The notes beneath the pieces are model-generated. The model was given only the letters and a program-made list of their open reading frames with translations, did no database searches and was not told the origin of the DNA. Both the position numbers and the translations under genes were made by a program. DNA of 64,000 nucleotides from Leeuwenhoekiella polynyae (GTDB lineage Bacteria > Bacteroidota > Bacteroidia > Flavobacteriales > Flavobacteriaceae), in the NCBI RefSeq assembly GCF_004104075.1, contig NZ_QOVK01000002.1:370902-434901 (forward strand). The letters run 5' to 3'. Shown one piece after another: positions 19,128-27,522 of the stretch (within the stretch, counting starts at the first letter, position 1; each line of letters starts with the position of its first letter).

Positions 19128-19138
19128 TATTTATTGCT

Positions 19139-20305
19139 ATGATTGTTAGCACATCTGCTCTTTTAGACTTTTTATTACAAACCAGAACACAAACAGAAAC
19201 GATCTGCAAACCCTTGCAGATAGAAGATTATGTGGTACAACCTATAGTTGACGTCTCTCCTCCAAAATGGCATTTAGGACATACGACTTGGTTTTTTGAG
19301 GACTTTATTCTCAAAAAGTATAAATCTGATTATAAAGAGTTTGATAAGCAATTTGCTTTTGTATTCAATAGTTATTACGAAAGTATGGGTGCTCGCGTGG
19401 TGCGTACAGATCGCGGTAATCTATCAAGACCTACTGTTGAAGAAGTTTATGCATATCGTAAATATGTGACTTCTGCTCTAGAAAACTTACTTCAGGAAAA
19501 TGATATTTCAAAAGAACTTGAAGAACTTATAGAAATAGGGATACATCACGAAAAACAACACCAAGAGCTTTTACTTACTGATATCAAATATATTTTAGGA
19601 AACAATCCTCTCCAGCCGGTATATTCATCAAATTTTAATGAATATAAAACTATAAGTAAGGATGCGGAATGGCTCTCTATCAAGGAAGGGATTTATGAAA
19701 TAGGTCATAATGACTCTGGCTTTTGTTATGACAATGAATTAGGAAGACACAAAATTTTTCTACAGGAATTCCAAATTTCAAGTGAACTTGTTACTAATGC
19801 AGAATACCTTCAATTTATTGAAGATGGCGGCTATGATCAGGTTTTGCTTTGGCATAGTGAAGGTTGGGATTGGGTAAAAAACAATACTATTTCTGCACCG
19901 CAATACTGGCAAAAACAAGATGGCAAGTGGTTTTGCTATCACCTCAATGGAGTTCAAAAACTCGATCTAGAAGCACCCGTAACACACATTTCATACTACG
20001 AAGCTTTTGCTTATGCGCAATGGAAAGGTCTAAGACTACCTACAGAATTTGAATGGGAAATCGCTCAGAGTAAATTTGATTGGGGGCAACGCTGGGAATG
20101 GACAGAAAGCGCCTACCTGCCCTATCCCAATTATACAAAAGCTCCTGGAGCACTTGGGGAGTACAACGGCAAATTTATGGTAAGTCAAAAAACACTTAGA
20201 GGTGGCTCTGTAGCTACTTCAGAAAATCACACAAGAGCAACTTATCGCAATTTTTTTCACCCTCAACTAAGATGGCAATTCACCGGTTTACGTCTGGCCA
20301 GGTAA
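19139..20305 (+). CDS. egtB: Ergothioneine biosynthesis protein EgtB (sulfoxide synthase)
   Basis: A 388-residue non-haem iron enzyme that joins hercynine to a thiol (gamma-Glu-Cys or Cys) with O2. The N-terminal DinB-like domain carries the iron ligands: His48 in WHLGHTTWFFE and the HX3HXE motif His137-Glu143 (HEKQHQE). The C-terminal FGE-sulfatase domain runs from about 175 to the end, with GLRLPTEFEWE and TYRNFFHP. There is no fused methyltransferase, so it is EgtB rather than OvoA. egtD follows after 9 bases; the two form an operon. Confidence 0.93.
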   Translation: MIVSTSALLDFLLQTRTQTETICKPLQIEDYVVQPIVDVSPPKWHLGHTTWFFEDFILKKYKSDYKEFDKQFAFVFNSYYESMGARVVRTDRGNLSRPTVEEVYAYRKYVTSALENLLQENDISKELEELIEIGIHHEKQHQELLLTDIKYILGNNPLQPVYSSNFNEYKTISKDAEWLSIKEGIYEIGHNDSGFCYDNELGRHKIFLQEFQISSELVTNAEYLQFIEDGGYDQVLLWHSEGWDWVKNNTISAPQYWQKQDGKWFCYHLNGVQKLDLEAPVTHISYYEAFAYAQWKGLRLPTEFEWEIAQSKFDWGQRWEWTESAYLPYPNYTKAPGALGEYNGKFMVSQKTLRGGSVATSENHTRATYRNFFHPQLRWQFTGLRLAR

Positions 20306-20314
20306 TTAGGTTTT

Positions 20315-21286
20315 ATGAAAACAGAGCAGCAAACACAATTTAAAACAGCCTTTGAGCAAGAAGTTTACGAGGGCCTAACCGCTTTTCCTAAAAAGATTTC
20401 TTCAAAATGGTTCTATGATAAAAAGGGAGACAAATTATTTCAACAAATCATGGCACTCCCCGAATATTACCTTACAGGCTGTGAGTATGATATAATTGAT
20501 ACTCATAAAGAAGAAATTACAAATTTATTTCAGGAACGAGCAGGTTTCGATTTAGTAGAATTAGGTGCTGGTGACGGAAAAAAAACAAAAATTCTACTCG
20601 AAGAATTTGCTGCTAAAAAAATCAACTTCACATATAAGCCTATTGACATCAGCCAGAATATGCTTGATGAACTCAAAGATGCCATCAATCAAAAATGGCC
20701 TAAAATAAACATCAAACCTGAGCAGGGAACCTATTTTGAAGTCTTAAAAAACTTAGGGAATCGCGATACAAACCGTAAAATGGTGATTATGGTTCTAGGC
20801 TCTAACATAGGAAACCTCACGCATCCTCAGGCCGTAGATTTTTTAATCAATATCAGAAAGTCTATGCGAAATGGTGATCTTTTATTTATGGGGCTTGATC
20901 AAAAGAAAGACCCAGAATTAGTTTTGAGTGCTTATAATGACAGCCAGGGAATTACAGAAGCCTTTAATAAAAACTTACTGCATCGCATTAATGAAGAGTT
21001 AGAAAGCGATTTTAATACAGATAAATTTAAGCATTGGCCTGTCTATGACCCTGAAACAGGGACCGCAAAGAGTTTTTTAGTTAGCACACAAGATCAAAAA
21101 GTAACTATTAAAAAGCTAAATCTTGAAATCAACTTTACCGCTTGGGAAAGTATTCATACCGAAATTTCACAGAAATATGATGACGATATCGTTGAGTGGC
21201 TTGCAAATGAAGCCGGGCTTGAAACACTAACTCAATATAGTGACAACCGCAATCGCTTTACAGATTATGTTTTTAAAGTAAAATAA
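20315..21286 (+). CDS. egtD: Histidine N-alpha-methyltransferase EgtD
   Basis: A 323-residue SAM-dependent enzyme that trimethylates histidine to hercynine, the substrate of EgtB. The SAM motif ELGAGDGKKT lies at 82-91, preceded by YDKKGDKLFQQIMALPEYY, a family hallmark; GSNIGNLTHPQA and FMGLDQKKDP are further conserved pieces. It is translated just after egtB. The rest of the pathway, gamma-Glu-Cys formation and an EgtC-type amidase, is not here; a nearby PLP enzyme could be the C-S lyase. Confidence 0.94.
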   Translation: MKTEQQTQFKTAFEQEVYEGLTAFPKKISSKWFYDKKGDKLFQQIMALPEYYLTGCEYDIIDTHKEEITNLFQERAGFDLVELGAGDGKKTKILLEEFAAKKINFTYKPIDISQNMLDELKDAINQKWPKINIKPEQGTYFEVLKNLGNRDTNRKMVIMVLGSNIGNLTHPQAVDFLINIRKSMRNGDLLFMGLDQKKDPELVLSAYNDSQGITEAFNKNLLHRINEELESDFNTDKFKHWPVYDPETGTAKSFLVSTQDQKVTIKKLNLEINFTAWESIHTEISQKYDDDIVEWLANEAGLETLTQYSDNRNRFTDYVFKVK

Positions 21287-21315
21287 AAAAAGGCAAGTTT
21301 TAAACTTGCCTTTTT
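21287..21315. terminator. Bidirectional terminator between egtD and the CBM48-like gene
   Basis: Stem AAAAAGGCAAGTTT/AAACTTGCCTTTTT with a 1-base gap and A/T tracts on both sides; serves the two convergent genes. Confidence 0.9.
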
Positions 21316-21320
21316 AATTA

Positions 21321-21611
21321 TTATAGACTTAAAACACTATTTTCTGCGCCTGCAAACTCATTCCATTTAAAGCCATCAGCTTCTGGCTCGTTTACCCATT
21401 CCCCATCTACCGAATATTTAAATTCATACATAGAATCTACAGGTATATTCATAGCTCCCTTAAAAGAACCATTTTTTAGTTTTTTTAATTCTGCTTTTTC
21501 CCAGTCATTAAAATCTCCTGCAACAGCAATAGAATTAGCTTCAGTGTCTAGTACAGTAAATGTAACTTTACACTCTGGTTTTGATTTTAAAAATTGTTTA
21601 GTAATAGGCAT
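21321..21611 (-). CDS. Stand-alone glycogen-binding (CBM48/isoamylase early-set) protein
   Basis: A 96-residue protein consisting of one AMPK/isoamylase-N type beta-sandwich. VAGDFNDWEKAELKKLKNGS and YEFKYSVDGEWVNEPEAD are the diagnostic strands, with the conserved Trp residues for alpha-glucan contact. There is no catalytic domain. The same fold forms the N-terminus of the GH13 enzyme at 56503. A site CGAAAACGTT lies about 130 bases upstream. It may tether or sense glycogen; no direct evidence here. Confidence 0.85.
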   Translation of the reverse strand: MPITKQFLKSKPECKVTFTVLDTEANSIAVAGDFNDWEKAELKKLKNGSFKGAMNIPVDSMYEFKYSVDGEWVNEPEADGFKWNEFAGAENSVLSL

Positions 21612-21739
21612 AACAAATTCTTTTTAAGTTCTTTACAAATTTATAATTGTAAATTGACAATCCTCAAAAAATCAGGTTTTTAGGCTTATTTTTTTGAAAA
21701 AATCACGTTACAAAACTTTTCAAAATGAATACCGAAATA

Positions 21740-21750
21740 CGAAAACGTTA
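21740..21750. promoter_or_regulatory. CGAAAACGTT site upstream of the CBM48-like gene
   Basis: Third intergenic copy of the 10-mer, in the gap between the class-V PLP gene and the CBM48-like gene, both on the minus strand. Candidate LacI-type operator; inference. Confidence 0.35.
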
Positions 21751-21800
21751 CCTAATTTTTATTATCTATTAATTTAACAGAGAGAATTACGCTTTTAATG

Positions 21801-22871
21801 CTAAATTAACTTCAAAAGCTTATCTAAATCGTCTTTTGTATTAAAATAATGGAAGCTTATCCGTATTCCATCTCCTCGTTGTGAACAGATTATATCGTTC
21901 TGTTTTAATTTTTCAAAAAGTTGCTGATCTCCTTTTATATTAAATATGGAAGAATGCTGTTTTCTATTTATAACAACGTCATCTAATAGATTGCGCTCAG
22001 CAAATGTATTCAGCGCTTTCTCTTTAAGAAGTTCGATCTGAGTCGTGATCGCGCTATATCCTATCTTATTTACAAGTTGTATCGCTGCTTGTAAGCTTCC
22101 TGAGTTTAACGTGTCTAAATGTCCCGGCTCAAATTTTCCTATCAAGGTATCACCTGCCTCTTTATACTTTCCTCGAATAGATGCAAAACCTACAGCTTTA
22201 GGCTTTAAGCGATCTTTAACCGCGTCTTTAAATAGAAAAAAACCATTACCATACCCTGCATTAAGCCATTTATAGGTACTTGCTCCTAAAACATCGATTC
22301 CGCTGTTTTCAAAATCAAACGGAGCAACGCCACAATATTGAGTTCCATCTGCGCAAATCAAAAGATCAGGGTATTCCGCTTTAAGCGACTTTAAAAATTC
22401 AAAATTTATTTGTACTCCGCTGATGTATTGCACAAGACTAATACACAAAACTTCTGGCTTTTCCCGTTCAACCGCCTTGAGAATATTGTCTTCAAGATTT
22501 ACATCTATCTTCGCATAACTAATATCAAAGTCACGGGCTTCAACAGGCCAATTTATAGAAGGGTAATCTTCCTGAAGAAGCAACACCTTAGATTTAGCAG
22601 GCAAAGCTTCTAGAAATACATTAAAGCCGGTAGAAAAACTTGTGACAAGGGCAACATTCTGAGCTTTACACTTAAAAAAATTGCCGACTTCTTCTCGGAC
22701 TTTTGTGGTAAATTTATCCTGATTGTCTTTCATCAGGCTTCCCATAACGAGATAATCTAAATCATGATTTTGTCTAAAATCCAATAAGGTTTCTGAAAGT
22801 AATCCCGTCCCAGCCGTATTGAGATGCGTATAGTTTGCCGTGACCGGAAATTCCTTTTTTAAGTTTTTCAT
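21801..22871 (-). CDS. Class-V aminotransferase-fold PLP enzyme
   Basis: A 356-residue PLP enzyme of the cysteine desulfurase/class-V family. The PLP lysine is in GASTYKWLNAGYGNGF, and LICADGTQYCGVAPF holds the conserved Asp. No conserved mobile-loop cysteine of true NifS/SufS-type desulfurases is obvious. Because egtBD is 500 bases away, a role as EgtE-type C-S lyase in ergothioneine synthesis is possible, but it lies on the opposite strand behind another gene. Kynureninase-like or isopenicillin-epimerase-like functions are alternatives. Confidence 0.8.
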   Translation of the reverse strand: MKNLKKEFPVTANYTHLNTAGTGLLSETLLDFRQNHDLDYLVMGSLMKDNQDKFTTKVREEVGNFFKCKAQNVALVTSFSTGFNVFLEALPAKSKVLLLQEDYPSINWPVEARDFDISYAKIDVNLEDNILKAVEREKPEVLCISLVQYISGVQINFEFLKSLKAEYPDLLICADGTQYCGVAPFDFENSGIDVLGASTYKWLNAGYGNGFFLFKDAVKDRLKPKAVGFASIRGKYKEAGDTLIGKFEPGHLDTLNSGSLQAAIQLVNKIGYSAITTQIELLKEKALNTFAERNLLDDVVINRKQHSSIFNIKGDQQLFEKLKQNDIICSQRGDGIRISFHYFNTKDDLDKLLKLI

Positions 22872-22896
22872 AAGGTAGTAGCGTGATTAAAACTTG

Positions 22897-22904
22897 TAAA
22901 TTTG
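22897..22904 (+). promoter_or_regulatory. -7 promoter element of the 2TM-folA operon
   Basis: TAAATTTG matches TAnnTTTG and lies 25 bases before the ATG at 22930. Confidence 0.5.
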
Positions 22905-22929
22905 ATTCTCACACAATTTACTTTTTCTT

Positions 22930-23358
22930 ATGTTCTCAAAAAAGCAAGAAACTACAAAAATAGATCGCGAGCAGCGAGAACTTATTGAGTATGCGCAATA
23001 CCGGGTTAAGCAAAAAAAGAATCTTTTTAGACATTTTGTTGTGTTTCTTGCCGGGGCAGTTTTATTAATAATCCTGAATAAATTTTTAGACTTCGGTGCA
23101 GATTTTAGACCGGGTCAGGTTGATTGGTTTGTGTGGGCGATTCTAATTTGGTTTTTCTTATTCCTTATTCATTTTCTCAATGTCTTTTTATTAGGCAGTT
23201 TTATGAATAAAAAATGGGAACACGAGCAAGTAGACAAACTGGTTACCAAGCAAAAAGCAAAAATCGTAAAACTGCAAGAGCAGGTTGATAGAGAGCACCC
23301 GCTCCCAGAACAACAAAAGACATTTATTTCCAGACCTGATGAGCCTTTAAATTCTTAA
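22930..23358 (+). CDS. 2TM domain-containing membrane protein
   Basis: A 142-residue protein with two adjacent transmembrane helices (about 39-57 and 69-92), typical of the 2TM family (PF13239) of Bacteroidota. Both ends are charged and cytoplasmic in likely topology, the C-terminal tail being Lys/Glu-rich. In other bacteria the domain accompanies LytTR or histidine-kinase modules, none of which is present here. It is followed by folA after 2 bases, so the two are one operon; the functional link is unknown. Confidence 0.85.
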   Translation: MFSKKQETTKIDREQRELIEYAQYRVKQKKNLFRHFVVFLAGAVLLIILNKFLDFGADFRPGQVDWFVWAILIWFFLFLIHFLNVFLLGSFMNKKWEHEQVDKLVTKQKAKIVKLQEQVDREHPLPEQQKTFISRPDEPLNS

Positions 23359-23360
23359 TC

Positions 23361-23858
23361 ATGAAAATTATTTTAATAGCTGCTGCCGCAGAAAATAATG
23401 CGCTGGGTAAAGACAACGATCTGGTTTGGCATCTACCTGATGATTTTAAGCGTTTTAAAAAACTCACCTCGCATCACCCCATAATTATGGGACGTAAAAC
23501 ATTTGAGACTTTTCCTAAACCGCTTCCTAATCGGAAACATATTGTAATTACCCGTAAAACAAATTATGAGGCTCCAGATGAAATTGTTGTCGTAAACAGC
23601 CTTGAAGATGCCATTAATACCGTTAAAAAAGAAGATGAAACACTATTTATTATTGGTGGCGGAGAGATTTACAAACTTGCCCTAGATCAAGCTACACATA
23701 TAGAGCTTACACGTGTTCATGAGACTTTTGAAGCAGATGCTTTTTTCCCTGAAATTGATGAGGATAAGTGGGAGTTAATCAATTCTGAAGAACATCAAAA
23801 AGATGAACGCCACGATTATGCATTTACTTATTTAACCTATGTTAAACGAGGCCTTTAA
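23361..23858 (+). CDS. folA: Dihydrofolate reductase
   Basis: A 165-residue DHFR that reduces dihydrofolate to tetrahydrofolate with NADPH. WHLPDDFKRFKKLT contains the catalytic Asp and folate contacts, IIMGRKTFE and FIIGGGEIY bind NADPH. Size is standard for a bacterial type I enzyme. It is the middle gene of a three-gene run: it starts 2 bases after the 2TM gene and its last 20 bases overlap the start of the kinase gene in another frame, suggesting coupled translation. Confidence 0.95.
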   Translation: MKIILIAAAAENNALGKDNDLVWHLPDDFKRFKKLTSHHPIIMGRKTFETFPKPLPNRKHIVITRKTNYEAPDEIVVVNSLEDAINTVKKEDETLFIIGGGEIYKLALDQATHIELTRVHETFEADAFFPEIDEDKWELINSEEHQKDERHDYAFTYLTYVKRGL

Positions 23859-24687
23859 AACTCATTTATCTCAAATACTCAACACTCAGATTGAAGAAAT
23901 CAGTCCGCTTTCTGGCGGAGATATTAATGATGTTTATAAGATTGAAACTCTTTCTCAGGATTTCGTTATTAAAGTAAATAACGCGGACAAATTCCCAAAT
24001 ATGTTTGAACTAGAAGCGCTAGGGCTCAAGCATATTGCAGATTCTAATAGTTTTTTAACTCCCAAGGTTCTTCAAACAGGAACCTATAAAGATCAAAGTT
24101 TTATACTGCTTGAATATCTAGAGTCTGGCACTAAAACTGTTAGCTTTTCAGAAAGTTTCGGGCATCAGTTAGCTGCAATGCATCAAAATACTGATGCATT
24201 TGGCTTTGAAAAAGACAACTATATTGGCAGCTTACCACAATACAATGCACGAGAAGAGAATGCCGTCGATTTTTATATCAATCAGCGCTTAGAACCTCAG
24301 TTTAAAATGGCTAATCAACGCGGCTATTTATTCTCAAACATTGAAGATTTCTACACAAAAATTTCAAAATTAATTCCAGATGAACCGGCAGCTTTAGTTC
24401 ACGGCGACCTGTGGTCTGGTAATTTTATGGTAGGCAAAAACGGAGAGCCTATACTTATAGACCCTGCTACCTGCTACGCACCACGTGAGATGGATATCGC
24501 TTTGATGCATCTTTTTGGTGGGTTTGAGTCAGATATTTTCAACCATTATAATGATGTTTTCTCACTTCAAAGGGGATGGGAAGAGCGCATCCGGCTCTGG
24601 CAACTGTATTACATATTAGTTCACGTAAATCTTTTTGGTGGAAACTATTACGCTTCCGCGAAAGCGATACTGGCAGAATACCGCTGA
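23839..24687 (+). CDS. Fructosamine kinase family protein
   Basis: A 282-residue APH/choline-kinase-fold protein of the fructosamine-3-kinase family, which phosphorylates ketoamines so that glycated proteins or amines decompose. LVHGDLWSGNFMV is the catalytic loop with its Asp, and LIDPATCYAPREMDIAL is the metal-binding loop. Length matches bacterial FN3K-related proteins (about 280-290). Its ATG lies within folA (20-base overlap). The physiological substrate is not known; ribulosamines or small amines are plausible. Confidence 0.87.
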   Translation: MLNEAFKTHLSQILNTQIEEISPLSGGDINDVYKIETLSQDFVIKVNNADKFPNMFELEALGLKHIADSNSFLTPKVLQTGTYKDQSFILLEYLESGTKTVSFSESFGHQLAAMHQNTDAFGFEKDNYIGSLPQYNAREENAVDFYINQRLEPQFKMANQRGYLFSNIEDFYTKISKLIPDEPAALVHGDLWSGNFMVGKNGEPILIDPATCYAPREMDIALMHLFGGFESDIFNHYNDVFSLQRGWEERIRLWQLYYILVHVNLFGGNYYASAKAILAEYR

Positions 24688-24783
24688 TTATTAACAGACT
24701 TTAATCCTTTCTGACTAAATTTTGGCGAAGTCTTGATAATTCAACGATTCGTTTCGGTTTAACTTTAAATAAAAAATAAAGCT

Positions 24784-25284
24784 ATGAGTACCGAAAACCT
24801 TTTCAATACAGAAGCCCTTAAAAAATTAAAAGAGCTCGCCACTTCTATAGATTTTACAATGCTGGCTACAGATTTAAAACACTCTCCAATTGATGCCATC
24901 CCAATGTCAACAAAAAAAGTGGATGATGCCGGGAACATTTGGTTCTTAAGTGGTACAGATAGCGACCACAATGCAAATATTCAGAAAGATCCTGAAGCGC
25001 AATTATTCTATGCAAAACCATCTGATATGGAATTTTTGAGCGTTTATGGTTCTGTTAGTATCACAAAAGACAGAGCTATTCTTGAAGATCTATATGGCAA
25101 AAGCGATGATGCCTGGTTTGATGGCATAAACGACCCCAATCTTACCGCTATAAAATTTGTTCCTAAAACAGCTCAATATTGGGACTCCAAGTCTAATAAG
25201 TTTGTAAGCCTTTTAAAAATGGCATATTCATCAGTTACAGGAGATGAAACCGATCTTGGCGAAACCGGCTCATTAAAAGTATAA
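24784..25284 (+). CDS. Pyridoxamine-5'-phosphate-oxidase-like 'general stress' protein
   Basis: A 166-residue split-barrel flavin-binding-fold protein. AIPMSTKKVDDAGNIWFLSG and DPEAQLFYAKPSDMEFLSVYG match the general-stress-protein-26 subgroup of the PNPOx-like superfamily. True PdxH residues for PLP are not recognisable, so a pyridoxine role should not be assumed; FMN or F420 binding is possible. Single gene flanked by about 95 bases upstream with no obvious hairpin. Confidence 0.82.
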   Translation: MSTENLFNTEALKKLKELATSIDFTMLATDLKHSPIDAIPMSTKKVDDAGNIWFLSGTDSDHNANIQKDPEAQLFYAKPSDMEFLSVYGSVSITKDRAILEDLYGKSDDAWFDGINDPNLTAIKFVPKTAQYWDSKSNKFVSLLKMAYSSVTGDETDLGETGSLKV

Positions 25285-25302
25285 ATAGACTAGTCAGAAA
25301 GA

Positions 25303-25695
25303 TTATTTATCACTAACAATATCTGTATTAATCAAGACTAACATACGTTTCCGTTTAGAAGGATATCCCATAATACTATCTACTGAGCGCACGAAATGAA
25401 TAGCTTTTGCCTGTTTAAGTATGCTGGCTTTAAACTCTTGAAGCACTTTAGTATCTAATACTTGACCATCTACGATGTAAATATACTGGTCAGAATTTTT
25501 TTGTTCTAAAAAATATTCAACCTGCATTTTAGACTCTTTTAGAGATGCTCTTTTGCTTTCATCAGACCATTGATATCTATGATCTTGCTTGAGAGGGATA
25601 TTGCTTATTGCATCGTATTGCGCAAACATGCCAGTCACTGAAAAAGTACATACTAATAAAGCAACTATTTTAAAATATTGATTGTTGTTCATCAT
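25303..25695 (-). CDS. Secreted hypothetical protein resembling a TonB-receptor plug fragment
   Basis: A 130-residue protein with signal peptide MMNNNQYFKIVALLVCTFSV through about residue 26 (FAQ). The C-terminal part, IYIVDGQVLDTKVLQEF, then AIHFVRSVDSIMGYP and MLVLINTD, follows the residue pattern of plug domains (VDG ... I.SI.VLK ... LI.T), but without any receptor barrel. I do not know an experimentally studied homologue. Either the first or second Met may be the start. Confidence 0.6.
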   Translation of the reverse strand: MMNNNQYFKIVALLVCTFSVTGMFAQYDAISNIPLKQDHRYQWSDESKRASLKESKMQVEYFLEQKNSDQYIYIVDGQVLDTKVLQEFKASILKQAKAIHFVRSVDSIMGYPSKRKRMLVLINTDIVSDK

Positions 25696-25788
25696 TAAGA
25701 TCGTTTCCTATATCACTCAAAATTAGAAACTTTATAAGAATAAATACCCCTCGTGTATTTATAATTTCTAAATCCATTCGTGTATGTG

Positions 25789-25796
25789 TATTTTTG
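25789..25796 (+). promoter_or_regulatory. -7 promoter element of fabD
   Basis: TATTTTTG matches TAnnTTTG and is placed 26 bases before the fabD ATG. Confidence 0.5.
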
Positions 25797-25821
25797 CAAC
25801 ACTATTTAGAAAAATTTAATT

Positions 25822-26703
25822 ATGAAAGCATATATCTTCCCCGGACAGGGAGCACAATTTACCGGTATGGGTAAAGACGTTTACGAAGCATCAGAAACCG
25901 CTCGTAAATTATTTGAAAAAGCAAATGAAATCTTAGGCTTTGACATTACAAAAATTATGTTTGAAGGCACCGCCGAAGAACTTAAAGAAACTAAAGTTAC
26001 TCAGCCTGCGATCTTTTTACACTCGGTTGCACTATTTAAAGCTTTAGGTGAAGAAGCTGTACCGCAAATGGTTGCTGGTCACTCTTTAGGTGAAATATCA
26101 GCGCTTGTTGCTAATGGTGTTTTAAGTTTTGAAGATGGTCTGAGACTGGTTTCTCAACGTGCTCAGGCTATGCAAAAATCTTGCGACTCAACTCCTTCTA
26201 CCATGGCTGCTATCTTAGGGCTTGAAGACGAACTGGTTGAAGCTGTCTGCGCAGATGTTGATGGTGTAGTAGTAGCTGCAAATTACAACTGCCCGGGACA
26301 ACTTATAATTTCTGGTGCTGTTGAAGCTGTTAACGAAGCTTGCGAAAGACTTAAAGAACGCGGAGCAAAACGTGCTCTTGTACTACCGGTAGGGGGTGCT
26401 TTTCACTCACCACTTATGGAGCCTGCTCGTGAAGAACTTGCAGCAGCTATAGAAAAAACGACATTTAGCGAACCTAAATGTCCTATTTATCAGAATGTAA
26501 GCACTACTGCAGTAACAGATCCTGCGGAAATTAAGAAGAACTTATTGTTTCAATTAACCGCCCCTGTAAAATGGACACAAAGCGTTCAAAATATGCTGGC
26601 AGACGGAGCTACTGAGTTTATTGAAGTAGGTCCGGGTAAAGTGTTACAAGGCTTAGTAAAAAAAGTTGACAGACAAGCACAAACAAGCAGTGCTGCTATT
26701 TAA
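25822..26703 (+). CDS. fabD: Malonyl-CoA:ACP transacylase
   Basis: A 293-residue FabD that transfers malonyl from CoA to acyl carrier protein for fatty acid synthesis. The nucleophile is Ser88 in GHSLGE, the paired histidine is His195 in GGAFHSPLM, and the oxyanion loop is FPGQGAQ at 6-12. Length is a little short of E. coli (309) but complete. It is a single-gene unit here, closed by a strong bidirectional terminator. Confidence 0.96.
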   Translation: MKAYIFPGQGAQFTGMGKDVYEASETARKLFEKANEILGFDITKIMFEGTAEELKETKVTQPAIFLHSVALFKALGEEAVPQMVAGHSLGEISALVANGVLSFEDGLRLVSQRAQAMQKSCDSTPSTMAAILGLEDELVEAVCADVDGVVVAANYNCPGQLIISGAVEAVNEACERLKERGAKRALVLPVGGAFHSPLMEPAREELAAAIEKTTFSEPKCPIYQNVSTTAVTDPAEIKKNLLFQLTAPVKWTQSVQNMLADGATEFIEVGPGKVLQGLVKKVDRQAQTSSAAI

Positions 26704-26721
26704 AAAGTAAAGAATGCTCAT

Positions 26722-26754
26722 AAAAAAGCCCCGAAGTTATTCGGGGCTTTTCTA
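26722..26754. terminator. Bidirectional terminator between fabD and lipoprotein gene
   Basis: Stem AAGCCCCGAA/TTCGGGGCTT with a 4-base loop and A/T tracts either side. Confidence 0.92.
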
Positions 26755-26774
26755 TTTTATCTCAAAAGAGAATA

Positions 26775-27011
26775 TTACATGTCGTCGTTTCCTTCAACTT
26801 CGTCTTCTACTTCCTGAGCACCATCTTCGATAGCGTCACCAGTATCTTCAGCAGCTTTTTCTACAGCATCTCCTGCATCATCCATAGCATCACCCATATC
26901 ATCAGCAGCGTTTTCCATAGCGTCTTCAGTTTTTTCTTCAGTAGTTTCGCGACAAGCAGAAACAGAAACCATTAATAATAGTGCAAATGCACTGAACATA
27001 AATTTTTTCAT
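26775..27011 (-). CDS. Small acidic lipoprotein (Cys-Arg-Glu start), copy 1
   Basis: A 78-residue predicted lipoprotein. The signal peptide ends in the lipobox VSAC (Cys20), and the mature protein begins CRETTEEKTED and continues as an Asp/Glu/Ala-rich, probably helical or disordered, chain with repeated GDA and DDA units. Similar in length and start to the genes at 27259, 30473 and 30720. The acidic residues right after the cysteine could act as a lipoprotein surface-export signal of the Bacteroidota type; this is inference. No known function. Confidence 0.75.
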   Translation of the reverse strand: MKKFMFSAFALLLMVSVSACRETTEEKTEDAMENAADDMGDAMDDAGDAVEKAAEDTGDAIEDGAQEVEDEVEGNDDM

Positions 27012-27203
27012 AATTGATGTAATTTTAATTAGCGTTAATCAGTGCCAAATGTATATAAATTAACATCGCTTATTCTTAAATTTTATTAAATTTTTCATCG
27101 ATTTGCATTTTTGGTAAAAATACCGCAATCTTCACAACAATTTGATTAACAGAGACTAAACATTTTTTTAATTTTTCAATACAACTATTCTGAATCTAAA
27201 AAC

Positions 27204-27239
27204 AAAAAGCATCTTAAAATTACTTTTAAAATGCTTTTT
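27204..27239 (-). terminator. Terminator downstream of small lipoprotein copy 2
   Basis: Stem AAAAAGCAT.TTAAAA against TTTTAAAATGCTTTTT with one mismatch, 20 bases past the stop on the minus strand, followed by a T-tract. Confidence 0.75.
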
Positions 27240-27258
27240 CATTCTTCAAATGGGATAC

Positions 27259-27477
27259 TTATGCATCGTCATCCATCACATCATCATTCCCTTGAATTTC
27301 ATCGTTTAGTTCATCTGCACCTCCTTGTATTGCATCACCTGCTTCTTCTGCTGCATTTTCAATATCTTCTCCCATAGCTTCAACTGCCTCCTCTGTTTTT
27401 TCTTGAGTGGTTTCTCTACATGAGTAAATAGATACCGTAAAAGCAATCATCAATACATTTAAAAAAATTCTTTTCAT
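27259..27477 (-). CDS. Small acidic lipoprotein (Cys-Arg-Glu start), copy 2
   Basis: A 72-residue predicted lipoprotein, start chosen at the ATG at 27477 (MKRIFLNVLMIAF) because a signal peptide begins there; an in-frame upstream start would add 13 non-signal residues. The lipobox is YSC and the mature chain begins CRETTQEKTEEA, followed by an acidic repeat region (GDAIQGGADELNDE). It closely resembles the gene at 26775 over the first ten mature residues and the acidic tail, so the two are recent paralogues. Function unknown. Confidence 0.75.
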   Translation of the reverse strand: MKRIFLNVLMIAFTVSIYSCRETTQEKTEEAVEAMGEDIENAAEEAGDAIQGGADELNDEIQGNDDVMDDDA

Positions 27478-27522
27478 AATTTGGATTTTTTTGGTTAAGC
27501 AACTAAAAATAACCAATTCTTT

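Noticed and set aside
22045..22275. Plus-strand frame opposite the class-V PLP gene
   Set aside because: Antisense shadow of the conserved PLP enzyme.
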